DNA of 64,000 nt from Bdellovibrio sp. NC01 (GCF_006874625.1 NZ_CP030034.1:682001-746000), one strand, 5' to 3'; shown: positions 15,772-24,456, counted from the first letter of the stretch. Notes: a model not told the origin generated them from the letters alone. A program made the numbers and translations.

Positions 15772-16893
15772 TTAACCAACCTTTTTATCTAAAGTAACAC
15801 GCTTGCGATTTTTGTATCTTGCGAGGGTCATATTGATAGACTGATGACCTAGCCATTGGCTGACTTCATATATCGTTCTATTTTTAACTGTACACATGAG
15901 ATCTTGGAAGCCTTTGCGACCACCATAAAGGGTAATGTATCCGGATGTGTGCTTTTGAAGAGTTTTTAGTAAAGGCCTTTTAAAATTCTTACCCTCAATA
16001 AACTGAAGTGCTGTCTCCTGTTCTGAGAACAATATAGGGATGAGCTTCCATCGTTTCTCTCGATCGATATTTCCGAGTTTCGACTGATATACCCAAAGAA
16101 CATCAACTTCATTTTCGTGATCGTATTTAACTTCAAAATTTTTGGAATTAACGAGACTGTCAACTTCACTAGGTCTCAAGCCAAACCATATTGAAATGAA
16201 GAGCCACTCGTAGTTGCCTTCTACGGTTAAGTCTTTCTTTATCTTTTTTAACATTTCGGGAGTAAGTGGATCGCTTTCACCTTGATATGAATCTGAATCC
16301 ATATATGTATCGCGAATATCTTGCTTTAATTCACCATGAGGCGGCTTAACGGATGCATATACTTTTTCTTCGCGATCTAGCACGAACTCACCCCAGAGAT
16401 TAAGAACGCGGATAAGTTTCTTCGCCGTATCTGGGGAGTATTCATTCTTTTGCATCCAGCGATAAATCTGAATTGAGTTCTTCGCATACTTCTCAGGTGA
16501 GATTGAAAGATCTGATATTAGTTTTTGAACTGTATTCCAACGAGAGTAGATCTTTCCCTTAAGCTTATCGCTGGGGTCATATCCAAGTTCTAAAAGATGA
16601 TCTTCAAATGCTTGTACAAGCGGTTCGGGTAAGAAGACGCTTTCGATTAAATTTCTTTTAGCCAAACGATCCCCAATATTGACGATCTTCTTATTCATCT
16701 CGCGCTTGAATAGGCTTTCAGAGTTTAATTGAGAAGCATGCTCCTTGGCTTGCTGTCGGCTCATGTCCTGATTGAAACCAAGCCCTGCCCAGGCTTCCTT
16801 CTTAACGGTGCGCTTAGAGCGTGTGCCGTTCTTATAAGTAACCTCAATAACCCTAAAACCGTCTTTGCCTGATTTATAGACTTCGTATCCCAT
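15772..16893 (-). CDS. Tyrosine recombinase (integrase) of the element
   Basis: The start at 16893 (MGYEVYKSGKDGFRV) has AGGA 5 bases upstream; 373 residues. The N-terminal part carries an arm-binding type beta segment and a SAM-like core-binding helix region (about residues 90-180). The catalytic domain shows WFGLRPSEVDSLV with the first Arg (about residue 240), YGGRKGFQDLM with the second Arg, WLGHQSINMTLARYKN with the conserved His and the Tyr nucleophile near the C-terminus. The first His of the usual HxxR box is replaced by Tyr. The gene ends convergently with the restriction enzyme and its 5' end faces the tRNA, 133 bases from attR, as expected for the enzyme that made this insertion. 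TCCGATAG sits 7 bases before the start. Confidence 0.9.
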   Translation of the reverse strand: MGYEVYKSGKDGFRVIEVTYKNGTRSKRTVKKEAWAGLGFNQDMSRQQAKEHASQLNSESLFKREMNKKIVNIGDRLAKRNLIESVFLPEPLVQAFEDHLLELGYDPSDKLKGKIYSRWNTVQKLISDLSISPEKYAKNSIQIYRWMQKNEYSPDTAKKLIRVLNLWGEFVLDREEKVYASVKPPHGELKQDIRDTYMDSDSYQGESDPLTPEMLKKIKKDLTVEGNYEWLFISIWFGLRPSEVDSLVNSKNFEVKYDHENEVDVLWVYQSKLGNIDREKRWKLIPILFSEQETALQFIEGKNFKRPLLKTLQKHTSGYITLYGGRKGFQDLMCTVKNRTIYEVSQWLGHQSINMTLARYKNRKRVTLDKKVG

Positions 16894-17026
16894 AACCATC
16901 CTATCGGAATGAAAAAAGTTATGGTTAAGAGGACTGTGGCTGAAACGCCAAAAAACGCACCCACACACCCCACTCTTTTGTGGGGGATGGTCTGCGGATT
17001 CTTCAATATTTTTAATTATTTAGAGA

Positions 17027-17046
17027 AGATTTGGTGCCCCGCGAGG
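17027..17046. repeat. Right attachment repeat (attR), overlapping the tRNA 3' end
   Basis: Identical over 20 bases to 7946-7965. Nineteen-base identity within the acceptor/T-stem side of the tRNA would let the recombinase cross over without damaging the tRNA. A CCCCAC-GTGGGG hairpin (16968-16985) between it and the integrase could be a terminator or a binding site. Confidence 0.9.
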
Positions 17047-17114
17047 GACTTGAACCCCCACGCTTGCGCACTAGATCCTAAGTCTAGCGTGTCTGCCAAT
17101 TTCACCAGCGGGGC
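17032..17114 (-). tRNA. tRNA-Leu, anticodon UAG
   Basis: Reading the minus strand, GCCCCGC pairs with GCGGGGC and is followed by an encoded CCA. A D-loop with GGCAGAC, an anticodon arm with loop CTTAGGA (anticodon TAG), a long variable arm (GCGCAAGCGTG region) and the T-loop GTTCAAGTC are all present, so it is a class II tRNA-Leu reading CUA/CUG. It lies 59 bases after gcvH on the same strand. Its 3' end is the target of the mobile element, which leaves it intact but removes it from its old terminator at 7903-7946. Confidence 0.97.
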
Positions 17115-17172
17115 AACACCGTTTTAGCGGAAACAAAGATTTAGCGAACTGTTGCCGCTAAATCAACGAAAA

Positions 17173-17562
17173 TTATTTCTCTGCGATCAATTTTTTGTAA
17201 TCTGGAGCTCTCATAAGGTTTGCGAGTTCCTTTTCAGTATCCATTTCGATACGAACCAACCAACCTTCGTTCACTGGGTCGTCATTCAAAACTGATGGAT
17301 CGTCGCTCAAAGCTGCGTTTACTTCGATTACAGTGCCTGAAACAGGCGCGTAAAGGTCAGAAACCGCTTTTACAGACTCAATAACGCCGAAAGTTTGGCC
17401 TTGAGTGATTTTTTGACCTTCTTCTGGAAGTTCAACGTAAACGATCTCGCCCAAAGAATCTTGTGCGAACTCTGTGATACCCACAGTTACGATGTTTTCG
17501 TCAACTTGAGCCCATTCGTGTTCTTTTGTGTAGTAATAGTCTTCAGGAATATGGAATGACAT
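17173..17562 (-). CDS. gcvH: Glycine cleavage system H protein
   Basis: The 129-residue protein shuttles the aminomethyl group on a lipoyl arm between P, T and L proteins. YTKEHEW at residues 11-17 and VESVKAVSDLYAPVSG-type segment GVIESVKAV (lipoyl Lys about residue 64) are diagnostic, and the length is standard. A ribosome binding site AAGGAG precedes the ATG. It follows gcvT by 33 bases on the same strand, so the two form an operon; gcvP is separate, about 8 kb away. Confidence 0.97.
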   Translation of the reverse strand: MSFHIPEDYYYTKEHEWAQVDENIVTVGITEFAQDSLGEIVYVELPEEGQKITQGQTFGVIESVKAVSDLYAPVSGTVIEVNAALSDDPSVLNDDPVNEGWLVRIEMDTEKELANLMRAPDYKKLIAEK

Positions 17563-17595
17563 TGTCAGGCTCCTTTAAATTGAATTCTTTAATCT

Positions 17596-18678
17596 TTATT
17601 TCGTTACAAAAGGCGTTTTCACGACAACTGCTTTGACCTTACGACCGCGAATATCCAGAAGGAATTCCGTGCCTTCTTTAGCAAAAGCCACGTCGATAAA
17701 TGCGATGCCGATAGGTTCATCTAGAGTCGGAGAATGCGTACCACTAGTTACCTTGCCGATTTCTTTATTGTCAAAAGAAAACAGGGAGTAACCTTGGCGA
17801 GGGATGCCCTTCTCAAGCATCTTGAAGCCAATCAAACTGCGCTGAAGACCCGCTTCTTTTTTGCCTACAATTTGGGCTTTATTCATGAAGTCTTTCTTCG
17901 CAGGTTTTACAACCCAACCCAAGCCAGCTTCATATGGATTCGTCGTGTCATCGATCTCGTGACCGTACAGAGAGTATTTCATCTCTGTGCGCAAAGTATC
18001 ACGCGCGCCCAAACCAATTGGTTTCACGCCAAGATCCGCACCTTTTTCCATCAATGTATTCCAAAGAGCGACGGTACCCGCGGCTTCAACGAAAACTTCG
18101 CAGCCTTTTTCGCCAGTATAGCCAGTCGTTGCGACCATGATTTTATGATTTTGGAATTCACCAGATTTCACAGTGAACGGCTTCATCTCGCTCACTTTAA
18201 ATCCAAAAACACGATCGCAAAGTTCCAAAGCTTTCGGGCCTTGAATCGCGATCTGACCCCATTTATCGCTCTCGTCAGTAAGATCCGCGCCCTTGTTGTG
18301 TTTCGTCATCCACGCAAAGTCTTTGTCTTTGTTAGAGGCATTCACGCACACCAAGTAATCAGAATTTTTAGACAAGCAATACACGATGATGTCGTCAACC
18401 AAACCACCTTGATCATTCGGCAGCAAAGAGTATTGAGCCTCGCCATCATTCAATTTCGCCACGTCATTTGTTGTGAGCCACTCTAGAGTTTCAAGAGCTT
18501 TCGGGCCTTTCACACGGACTTCACCCATGTGTGAAACGTCGAACAAGCCGACATTTTGACGAACGTTATCGTGTTCTTCGCGCAAGCCCGTGTACTGGAT
18601 CGGCATAAACCAACCAGCGAAATCAACCATGCGTGCGCCCATTTTTTCGTGTGTATCTGCGAGAGGTGTCTTTTTCAT
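17596..18678 (-). CDS. gcvT: Aminomethyltransferase, glycine cleavage T protein
   Basis: The ATG at 18678 (MKKTPLADTHEKMGARMVDF) gives 360 residues, the normal family length; an upstream TTG would add 12 residues. Typical features are DFAGWFMPIQY, LFDVSHMGEV, the folate-site region around GYTGEKGCEVF and GLGARDTLRTE. The enzyme transfers the methylene group from the H protein to tetrahydrofolate and releases ammonia. It is divergent from the TrmK-like gene with 53 bases between, which must hold both promoters. No glycine riboswitch was evident in that short gap. Confidence 0.97.
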   Translation of the reverse strand: MKKTPLADTHEKMGARMVDFAGWFMPIQYTGLREEHDNVRQNVGLFDVSHMGEVRVKGPKALETLEWLTTNDVAKLNDGEAQYSLLPNDQGGLVDDIIVYCLSKNSDYLVCVNASNKDKDFAWMTKHNKGADLTDESDKWGQIAIQGPKALELCDRVFGFKVSEMKPFTVKSGEFQNHKIMVATTGYTGEKGCEVFVEAAGTVALWNTLMEKGADLGVKPIGLGARDTLRTEMKYSLYGHEIDDTTNPYEAGLGWVVKPAKKDFMNKAQIVGKKEAGLQRSLIGFKMLEKGIPRQGYSLFSFDNKEIGKVTSGTHSPTLDEPIGIAFIDVAFAKEGTEFLLDIRGRKVKAVVVKTPFVTK

Positions 18679-18731
18679 GGCTGCATATTCGCTTTGCCAT
18701 AGATATTCCGTCAACTGTACAGTGTTGCCGC

Positions 18732-19241
18732 ATGCCGAAATTGTCCGAGAGAATGAATCTGATTTTTGACTACCTGATTCCAGGAGAGCCCGTGTGGGAT
18801 TTCTGCTGCGATCATGGCTATATGGGCTTGAAAGCCTATCACAGCTGCCAATTCCCAGAAGTTCATTTCGTCGATCAAGTGCCGCACATTATCGCGCGCC
18901 TTGAACAAAGCTTTTTAACCAAGCATCAAAAGGCCGAGTACACACAGAAGGTTTTTTTCTGGGCGCAGAGTGGAGAAAACATCAATTCTCCTCTGAACGG
19001 TACGGCCATTATTGCGGGCGTTGGTGCCCACACGATCCTTCAAATTCTCCGAGGATTATTCGCGCAAAACACGATGAATGCTTCGCGATTTATTCTTGCA
19101 CCACAAAAACAGGAAGAGTTTTTGGAGCAAGAATTGAGTGCCTGGAATGAGTTTCAAACGCGGTTTAAAATTGCGGACGTAACACATATCCAAGAAGGAA
19201 GTCGTCACCGTAAGTTATTGATATTTGATAAAGTTCTGTAA
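18732..19241 (+). CDS. TrmK-like tRNA (adenine-N1) methyltransferase
   Basis: The start at 18732 (MPKLSERMNLIFDYLIPGEPVWDFCCDHGYMGL) gives 169 residues. The SAM-binding motif WDFCCDHGYMG resembles the DIGSDHAYLP motif of TrmK/YqfN enzymes that methylate A22 of tRNA; FVDQVPHIIARL and the closing HRKLLIF also fit. It is shorter than Bacillus TrmK (about 230), so the C-terminal helical part is reduced. No signal peptide. Assignment to the wider family is likely; the exact target base is inferred. Confidence 0.65.
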   Translation: MPKLSERMNLIFDYLIPGEPVWDFCCDHGYMGLKAYHSCQFPEVHFVDQVPHIIARLEQSFLTKHQKAEYTQKVFFWAQSGENINSPLNGTAIIAGVGAHTILQILRGLFAQNTMNASRFILAPQKQEEFLEQELSAWNEFQTRFKIADVTHIQEGSRHRKLLIFDKVL

Positions 19242-19345
19242 TGTTTGCGTCCTTTTTGACGCACCCCGAATAGCTGTATTAAATGTCTGTAAGGCTATGA
19301 ACAAGACGTTGATTATTTGGGGGGCTACCCAGTATTTGTTCTGCC

Positions 19346-19828
19346 ATGCAGGATGTAAAAATTAATTCAGACTTTAGACAGTTTCTTGAAGATGAACTCG
19401 CTCGTCGCAGCCAGAACTACCCACGTTATTCACTACGTGCGTTCGCTCGACACCTTGAAGTGGACTCGTCATTTTTGTCCAAGATCTTGAATGGCAAAAG
19501 AACGGTGACTTTAAGAACTATCCGCATGTTCGGTGAGCGCCTGAACTTGCAAAACGATGAACTTCACAAGTTCGCAGAAGTGAGCCGTGAAAAGAAGATG
19601 AAGCGCAAGCTTGAGCGTCTTCTTGAAAAGATGCCTAGCGAAGAGCGTGAGCAATCTACGATCACTATCACTGTGGATGAAGCTCGCTTGGCTGAAGCTA
19701 AAGAGAAAATCAAAGGCTTCCGCAAAGAACTAGCACAATTCCTAGATGCTGGCGGCGCCTCTCAAGGCAAGACTTATCAAATCTCTGTATCGATGTTCCC
19801 GGTTGCGGGCTTTAGCTACAAAGACTAG
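19346..19828 (+). CDS. TIGR02147-type DNA-binding protein, short form
   Basis: The 160-residue protein opens DFRQFLEDELARRSQNYPRYSLRAFAR and continues with SSFLSKILNGKRTVT, a helix-turn-helix of the XRE kind as found in the TIGR02147 family, which is expanded in Bdellovibrio and Fibrobacter. Usual members are about 270 residues; here only the N-terminal binding part plus a basic helix (REKKMKRKLERLLEKM) and a short C-terminal strand region remain. It ends cleanly with its own stop and terminator, so it looks like a natural short version rather than a broken gene. Regulon unknown. Confidence 0.8.
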   Translation: MQDVKINSDFRQFLEDELARRSQNYPRYSLRAFARHLEVDSSFLSKILNGKRTVTLRTIRMFGERLNLQNDELHKFAEVSREKKMKRKLERLLEKMPSEEREQSTITITVDEARLAEAKEKIKGFRKELAQFLDAGGASQGKTYQISVSMFPVAGFSYKD

Positions 19829-19845
19829 AAGTCCAAACTAACAAA

Positions 19846-19872
19846 CTACTCCGACGAAGTCGGAGTATAGAC
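19846..19872 (+). repeat. Dispersed hairpin repeat, copy 1
   Basis: The 27-base unit is CTA + CTCCGAC-GAA-GTCGGAG + TATAGAC. A second copy, differing at a few bases, is at 28571-28597. Both are intergenic just after a gene. The stem is perfect here. Confidence 0.6.
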
Positions 19873-19887
19873 AAATAACTCGACTCT

Positions 19888-19926
19888 CAAAAGGCTGTCC
19901 TCCGGGATGGCCTTTTGTGTTTTTTC
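19888..19926 (+). terminator. Terminator after the TIGR02147 gene
   Basis: AAAAGGCTGTCC pairs with GGATGGCCTTTT around TCCG and is followed by a T-rich tract (GTGTTTTTT). Confidence 0.8.
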
Positions 19927-20081
19927 CCAGAGTATATTTCCATGAAAATCCATGGATTCTTAAGGGGTTTTTGAGCGCTATCCGAGAATTTTTTTCCCAA
20001 ATACTTCGATCAAAAAATCTTATCTACTCTCTAAGAGGGCTCTCCTCTATAACCGGCCTCTAATCAAAATGAGGTTGAGTA

Positions 20082-22931
20082 ATGAACTTTAAGGTAATTC
20101 TGTCACTTTTGGTGGCAGCGACTGTTGCGCACGCACAAGAAAAAACTCCACAGCCACCGATGACTTTGGAAGAGGCTGCGAAACTTTATAAACCGACATA
20201 CAAAACAAATTTCAGCACGGACATGACAGCGTTCATGCAGAACTCGCCAATCTATAATGGCCTGGGTTTCATCTATGTAAATCCAGATGGCGTGTCTCCG
20301 AAAATTACTCAATCAGTTATTTTCAATACCAACACTGTGAAAGTTCCTGTGACGACAACAACGATTGTTGATGTGCCGTACACATACACAGTTCCAGTGA
20401 CTACAACTTCGACTGTGATGGTTCCATATACTTATACAGTTCCGGTAACTACGACTTGGACAACAAGCACAGTCATTCAAACTGAAGTTGTGACTCCGTA
20501 TTCTATTACGACAAGTTCGAGCAAGTCTTATTGGAATAGTATGATGTTGCAAGGCTTCGGAAGTACTTCTGCAGCTGACTTCGCTAATTCTGTTTTAGGC
20601 GCTCCAGCGGACTCGAATATTTTTACGGAACAGCTTATTCATCCATATACCGGGGAGACAACCACGCAAAGCTATTGGTTGAATCAAAGCAAACCAACAA
20701 CAAAAGAGGAAGTTTACGCCGCTTTACAACAATCTGGGACTGGCGAATATTTTTGGGGTCAGCACGTTGATTTAGCAAACACTTCGGTTCTAAGCGGAAC
20801 AACAACGAGTACAACGATTTCGAATCCTTCAACTTATACGGATTCTAATGGCGTTACGTATCGTTCTCGCACTATCACGACAACGACTTATTCTTCTGTG
20901 GAAGATCGTTATATCACTCGTAGCTACAAGTGGGTCGATACAAATGAAAATGGTGTTGTTGACGATAACGACCGTATCACTGTCGCGAATATGACCGAGC
21001 ATGGAAGTGCTGTGCGAACGACAACGACTGAAACTGGCGAAAGAGTAACTACGGAAGAGCAGACTATTACTGAGCAGCACTCTGAAACTCACGATGAAAC
21101 TCGTGAAGGTACGCGTGAAGAAACTCGTACGGAAACGCACAATGAAGAGCGCACAGGCACTCGTCAAGAAGAGCGTTCTGAAACTCATGATGAAGAAAAA
21201 CAAGAAACGACTTCGCAAGTTGTTGAGAATAAAAAAAACGTGTGGAAGTTCAGCTTCTCGCCAATTCTTTCTTTGGATATTCAATCACCAACTAAGATCA
21301 CAAGCTTGGATTCACAATTCGCTATGCCAGTTGCATCTGCGAGCTTGAATCCGGTTGATAAAAAAGTGGGTGTTGCGGGTCCTAATAAAGGCTTCTTGGT
21401 TGAAAAGAAAATTCAAATCACTGGTGCTGTGGGTGGTGCAGTTGTTGCGCAATACTCGGCATGGAAACCAGGTACAGCTTTGACTTTGGGTATGGCGCCA
21501 ATCGCTGGTACTGAAAAAACTTATCGCACGATCGTTGCGACTGGTATTGAAGCAGAAAACGTAAAAATCCCTTCGGTTCCTTCAACATTAGCTGACTTGC
21601 AAAAATTGAAAGTGGGCGACTCTTTGGCGTTTGGTCAAATGGGTGGCGTGATGTTCACAGCAGGTGCTGCTTATGTGGCATTGAATGTTGGTGTGAACTA
21701 TGTAGCCGTTGGTCAATGGAAAACAGAAATCCAAAAAGTTGCGCCAAGCATTTACTATGTGAATCGCACAGCAGTTAAAATGAATAACTTCGGTGCTGCA
21801 ATTGGTTCATCTTTGACTGTGGCTTACACTGTAAACCAATTCAAAAATGCGGATTCGCAATTCTCTTACTTGTTTAATGTAGCTGACGCTGCTGGTGCGA
21901 AAGCGCTTGAAAACTTCGTGTTCAACGGTATTGCTTTGGATGCGCAAAAAATCGTGAACTCTCAAGGTCAAGCTTCTGTGATGAAAGTAACGAAGCAAGA
22001 AAACATCGCTCGCGGTGCGCTTCGTACGATCAGCATGGGTGTGCCATACGTGACGGCAAGCTGGGGTAAAGGTCGTATTAACTCGACTCAGTTAACTCAA
22101 TACTTCCCGGACAGCACATTGGGTGATGCGAACTATTCAGTATACTTGAAAGCTCGCGACAGCCGTATGTTTAACTGGATTGAGAACTCGACAGTGGCGT
22201 TCTCGGCTTCTCGTTACAACGTGAAAGACGCAGGCACATTGGCTCTGCAAGACTCTGGTTACATGGGTCAGTTTGTTTTCTCGTACACTGATACGCATAC
22301 ATCAAGCAATGAGTTGCAAGCTGTTGTGAACCAACTTGTTGGTATCACGGGTATGTACAATGAATTGTATGTTGAAATTCCTAAGACTGAGAAAAACTTG
22401 GGCTACGGCACAGTGGCGTTCCAATTGAACTTCGATAAATCAGCAACTGATTTCTTGATGGCTTTGGCGCAAGACCGTGCTGCTTCAGCAAAATTGGAAA
22501 GAGATGCGCAAGCATTCTTGACGAACTATGTTCGCGCGAACAAGTTCAACCGCCAAGCTGACACGGCACAAGCGGATCCAATCAAAATGTGCGGCACTGT
22601 CTACAACTATCATATTGGTGCGTGCGTTCGCCAAGCTCAAGATGCAACGTTGGATGCGACAGGTGAAGTGATCGTAAATCTTCGCGACATGAAAGCGGCC
22701 TTGGATCGTAATGATCGTGCGGCATTTACAACAGCTTACGCAGATATGGGTCGTTCATTGACGGCAAGTCCGTTCACGTTCCAAGCGGTTCTTTCAGCGG
22801 CTGTTGCTGGTACTGCGGGTAAAGGTGTTTCTTCGACTTATAATGTGTCGGGTACACGTATCAAGAATTACTCTTTGACTCCGTCATGGGATGCAAGCTT
22901 GGTGAACCAAGTTCTTCCTTTGAAAAAGTAA
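20082..22931 (+). CDS. Large secreted protein with Thr/Tyr and Glu/Arg/Thr repeats
   Basis: The 949-residue protein begins with a signal peptide (MNFKVILSLLVAATVAHA). Residues about 86-135 contain three near-tandem units of the kind VPVTTTxTVxVPYTYT. At about residue 285 DTNENGVVDDNDR fits an EF-hand/dockerin-like calcium loop. Residues about 325-385 are a charged block of short repeats such as ETHDETREGTREETRTE. The rest (about 390-949) is beta-rich, with aromatic strands such as YVALNVGVNYVAVGQW that could form an outer-membrane barrel or a surface sheet; a Cys pair occurs near MCGTVYNYHIGACV. No known family was recognised. Location on the cell surface is inferred. It is a single gene with a terminator. 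Confidence 0.65.
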   Translation: MNFKVILSLLVAATVAHAQEKTPQPPMTLEEAAKLYKPTYKTNFSTDMTAFMQNSPIYNGLGFIYVNPDGVSPKITQSVIFNTNTVKVPVTTTTIVDVPYTYTVPVTTTSTVMVPYTYTVPVTTTWTTSTVIQTEVVTPYSITTSSSKSYWNSMMLQGFGSTSAADFANSVLGAPADSNIFTEQLIHPYTGETTTQSYWLNQSKPTTKEEVYAALQQSGTGEYFWGQHVDLANTSVLSGTTTSTTISNPSTYTDSNGVTYRSRTITTTTYSSVEDRYITRSYKWVDTNENGVVDDNDRITVANMTEHGSAVRTTTTETGERVTTEEQTITEQHSETHDETREGTREETRTETHNEERTGTRQEERSETHDEEKQETTSQVVENKKNVWKFSFSPILSLDIQSPTKITSLDSQFAMPVASASLNPVDKKVGVAGPNKGFLVEKKIQITGAVGGAVVAQYSAWKPGTALTLGMAPIAGTEKTYRTIVATGIEAENVKIPSVPSTLADLQKLKVGDSLAFGQMGGVMFTAGAAYVALNVGVNYVAVGQWKTEIQKVAPSIYYVNRTAVKMNNFGAAIGSSLTVAYTVNQFKNADSQFSYLFNVADAAGAKALENFVFNGIALDAQKIVNSQGQASVMKVTKQENIARGALRTISMGVPYVTASWGKGRINSTQLTQYFPDSTLGDANYSVYLKARDSRMFNWIENSTVAFSASRYNVKDAGTLALQDSGYMGQFVFSYTDTHTSSNELQAVVNQLVGITGMYNELYVEIPKTEKNLGYGTVAFQLNFDKSATDFLMALAQDRAASAKLERDAQAFLTNYVRANKFNRQADTAQADPIKMCGTVYNYHIGACVRQAQDATLDATGEVIVNLRDMKAALDRNDRAAFTTAYADMGRSLTASPFTFQAVLSAAVAGTAGKGVSSTYNVSGTRIKNYSLTPSWDASLVNQVLPLKK

Positions 22932-22951
22932 TTCATTTTTAGAGTGAAAAT

Positions 22952-22984
22952 TAAAAAGGCTGGGATAAAACCCGGCCTTTTTTC
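22952..22984 (+). terminator. Terminator of the 949-aa gene
   Basis: AAAGGCTGGG pairs with CCCGGCCTTT (one G-T pair) across ATAAAA, followed by a run of T. Confidence 0.88.
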
Positions 22985-23061
22985 TGAGCAATAGAGATTT
23001 CCAAGTTGTCACTGTGCTTTGCTGACGGAGCTGCGTAGATTGAGTTTTTTGGAGGTCTTCT

Positions 23062-23424
23062 ATGAAAATTCTTTTGGCGTTGTTAACGCTTTCTTTTGTT
23101 TCTTCCGCACATGCTCTTTCGAAATGTGAAACGGATGACGGTCATATGAAAATCACGGTTGTGCAAGCTGGCAGTGATCTTTCAATGCAGTTGGTAGAAA
23201 GCAAGTTTTCTAAGAATTCAGAAATCAAAGATACGGAAGTCCTTGAGCAGGAAGCTGTGAACTTCATCATCAAAAATACGCAATTAGAACAACTTGAAGC
23301 GAAACGTGATGCAATTACAAAAGCTTTGGTTTCTGGATTGTTCCAAATGCGTGTGATGGACGGTGAGTACGACATGGTATGGTCGTATGCAAGCGGCTAC
23401 GCTCGCAATTTAAAGTGCCAATAG
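23062..23424 (+). CDS. Small secreted protein of unknown function
   Basis: A ribosome binding site GGAGG precedes the ATG. The 120-residue product has a signal peptide (MKILLALLTLSFVSSAHA) and a mature part with two cysteines, one near each end (KCETDD and LKCQ), which could form one disulfide. Its style is like the 126-residue secreted protein at 43845. Function unknown. It converges with the Rsm22-like gene and the stop codons abut. Confidence 0.65.
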   Translation: MKILLALLTLSFVSSAHALSKCETDDGHMKITVVQAGSDLSMQLVESKFSKNSEIKDTEVLEQEAVNFIIKNTQLEQLEAKRDAITKALVSGLFQMRVMDGEYDMVWSYASGYARNLKCQ

Positions 23425-24444
23425 TTATTCGTAGATTTCGACGGGCGATTGAACGCGCAGTTCATTCGCCACTTTTTTAAGATCCGCTGGAAGTTTCACA
23501 AGAACACCACGCGGGATTTCTTGTTGCAGGCCAGTCTTGTGCATCCACGCCAGGAATTCGCGCTCTGGGCCTTCGCACACCATCTGACGGTCTTTGCCTT
23601 TTTCTTTCAATGGATCGCCAACAATACGCGCGGCTTTAATTTCCGCAGGCTTCGTTTTACGCATTAAAAGATAGCTTGTGGTTAATGTGCGATTCTTCAT
23701 CGGCAACTGCTCTTCCATTTTCTGGAACCAAACGGGAGCTTCAAAGTGAATGCGGTCATGACACCAGTCGTGCTTTGATTGAGTCAATAATGGACAAGCT
23801 GATTGATGAGTGCACGGCGCCCACGCGTAATAACCTTTATCGATCAACTTCTGGCGAAGCTGCAAAAGCTTACGGCCATCTTGTTGTGTCGACGGTTCTG
23901 CGATCATGATAGCTTCACATTGATAAGCCCATTCAGGCAAATCAGTAAGTTCCGTCAATGAATAAGAAAATAACGCCAAAGTCTTTTTAGGATTGGCAGA
24001 GTGTTCTTTGCCGTAAGCGCGACTCCATTGTTTGGCTTTGAAGTTCGGGAAGAAATTTTCAATCAGCTTTTGTGGTTCTGAGGATCGTTCAATCAATGAG
24101 TAATTGAAATTCTGATTTTCGGCCAAAGTTAAAGAAGCTGTCGCAAGACCCGCGCCGAAGTCGATGACTTCTTCAAGACCGTCAAAGAAGCCACGTTTAG
24201 CACCCTCTGTGATCACGGCACGCAAGCGTGCTGAGTTCAACGGAAGATAATAAACCAAATAAGCGACCTGTGCGAAAGTTTCATTCCACGGTGTTTGGCC
24301 ATCGGGTTTAGAAATAAAGAAATCAGATAAAGCCAAAACGTGTTTCGCCAAAACCTTGGAATCATTCAAAGTCAGTTTGTACTGCGCAAGTGCCGCAGCA
24401 ATAGATTCTTCTAAAGGTTGTGGAATCGAAAAGCTTCTGTTCAT
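23425..24444 (-). CDS. Rsm22-like small ribosomal subunit methyltransferase-fold protein
   Basis: The 339-residue protein has the SAM-fold glycine segment VIDFGAGLATASLTL (about residues 93-107) and, in PCTHQSACPLL...DWCHDRIHFEAP (about residues 213-240), the Cys/His cluster of the Rsm22 family, which in mitochondria binds an iron-sulfur cluster and helps assemble the small subunit. In bacteria the protein is poorly studied. No signal peptide; cytoplasmic. It is 12 bases downstream of the glycosyltransferase gene on the same strand, forming a two-gene unit. Confidence 0.8.
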   Translation of the reverse strand: MNRSFSIPQPLEESIAAALAQYKLTLNDSKVLAKHVLALSDFFISKPDGQTPWNETFAQVAYLVYYLPLNSARLRAVITEGAKRGFFDGLEEVIDFGAGLATASLTLAENQNFNYSLIERSSEPQKLIENFFPNFKAKQWSRAYGKEHSANPKKTLALFSYSLTELTDLPEWAYQCEAIMIAEPSTQQDGRKLLQLRQKLIDKGYYAWAPCTHQSACPLLTQSKHDWCHDRIHFEAPVWFQKMEEQLPMKNRTLTTSYLLMRKTKPAEIKAARIVGDPLKEKGKDRQMVCEGPEREFLAWMHKTGLQQEIPRGVLVKLPADLKKVANELRVQSPVEIYE

Positions 24445-24456
24445 GTAAAATGGAGT

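Larger units (their letters stand above)
7946..17046. mobile_element. Integrative element in tRNA-Leu(UAG), mobilizable/plasmid-like, about 9.1 kb
   Basis: A perfect 20-bp direct repeat (7946-7965 and 17027-17046) bounds the segment; the right copy is the 3' end of an intact tRNA-Leu gene, and a tyrosine recombinase gene lies just inside that end, the classic layout of tRNA-targeting elements. Inside are a 99-aa protein, an FtsK/TcpA-like ATPase, a Rep_trans-type initiator/relaxase, two small paralogs and a large restriction-modification enzyme, all on the plus strand, with the integrase on the minus strand. No capsid, tail, lysis or pilus genes are present. The MobT-like relaxase plus FtsK-like coupling pair resembles integrative mobilizable elements; a filamentous-phage satellite is an alternative. 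The restriction gene uses many AT-rich codons compared with flanking genes. Confidence 0.88.

Noticed and set aside
7946-17046. A complete prophage
   Set aside because: No terminase, capsid, portal, tail, lysis or filamentous coat genes are visible; only transfer/replication, integrase and cargo genes.
17734-18486. A 250-codon open frame opposite gcvT
   Set aside because: It is fully antisense to a well conserved gene, has no ribosome binding site and an Arg/Phe/His-rich composition typical of a shadow frame.
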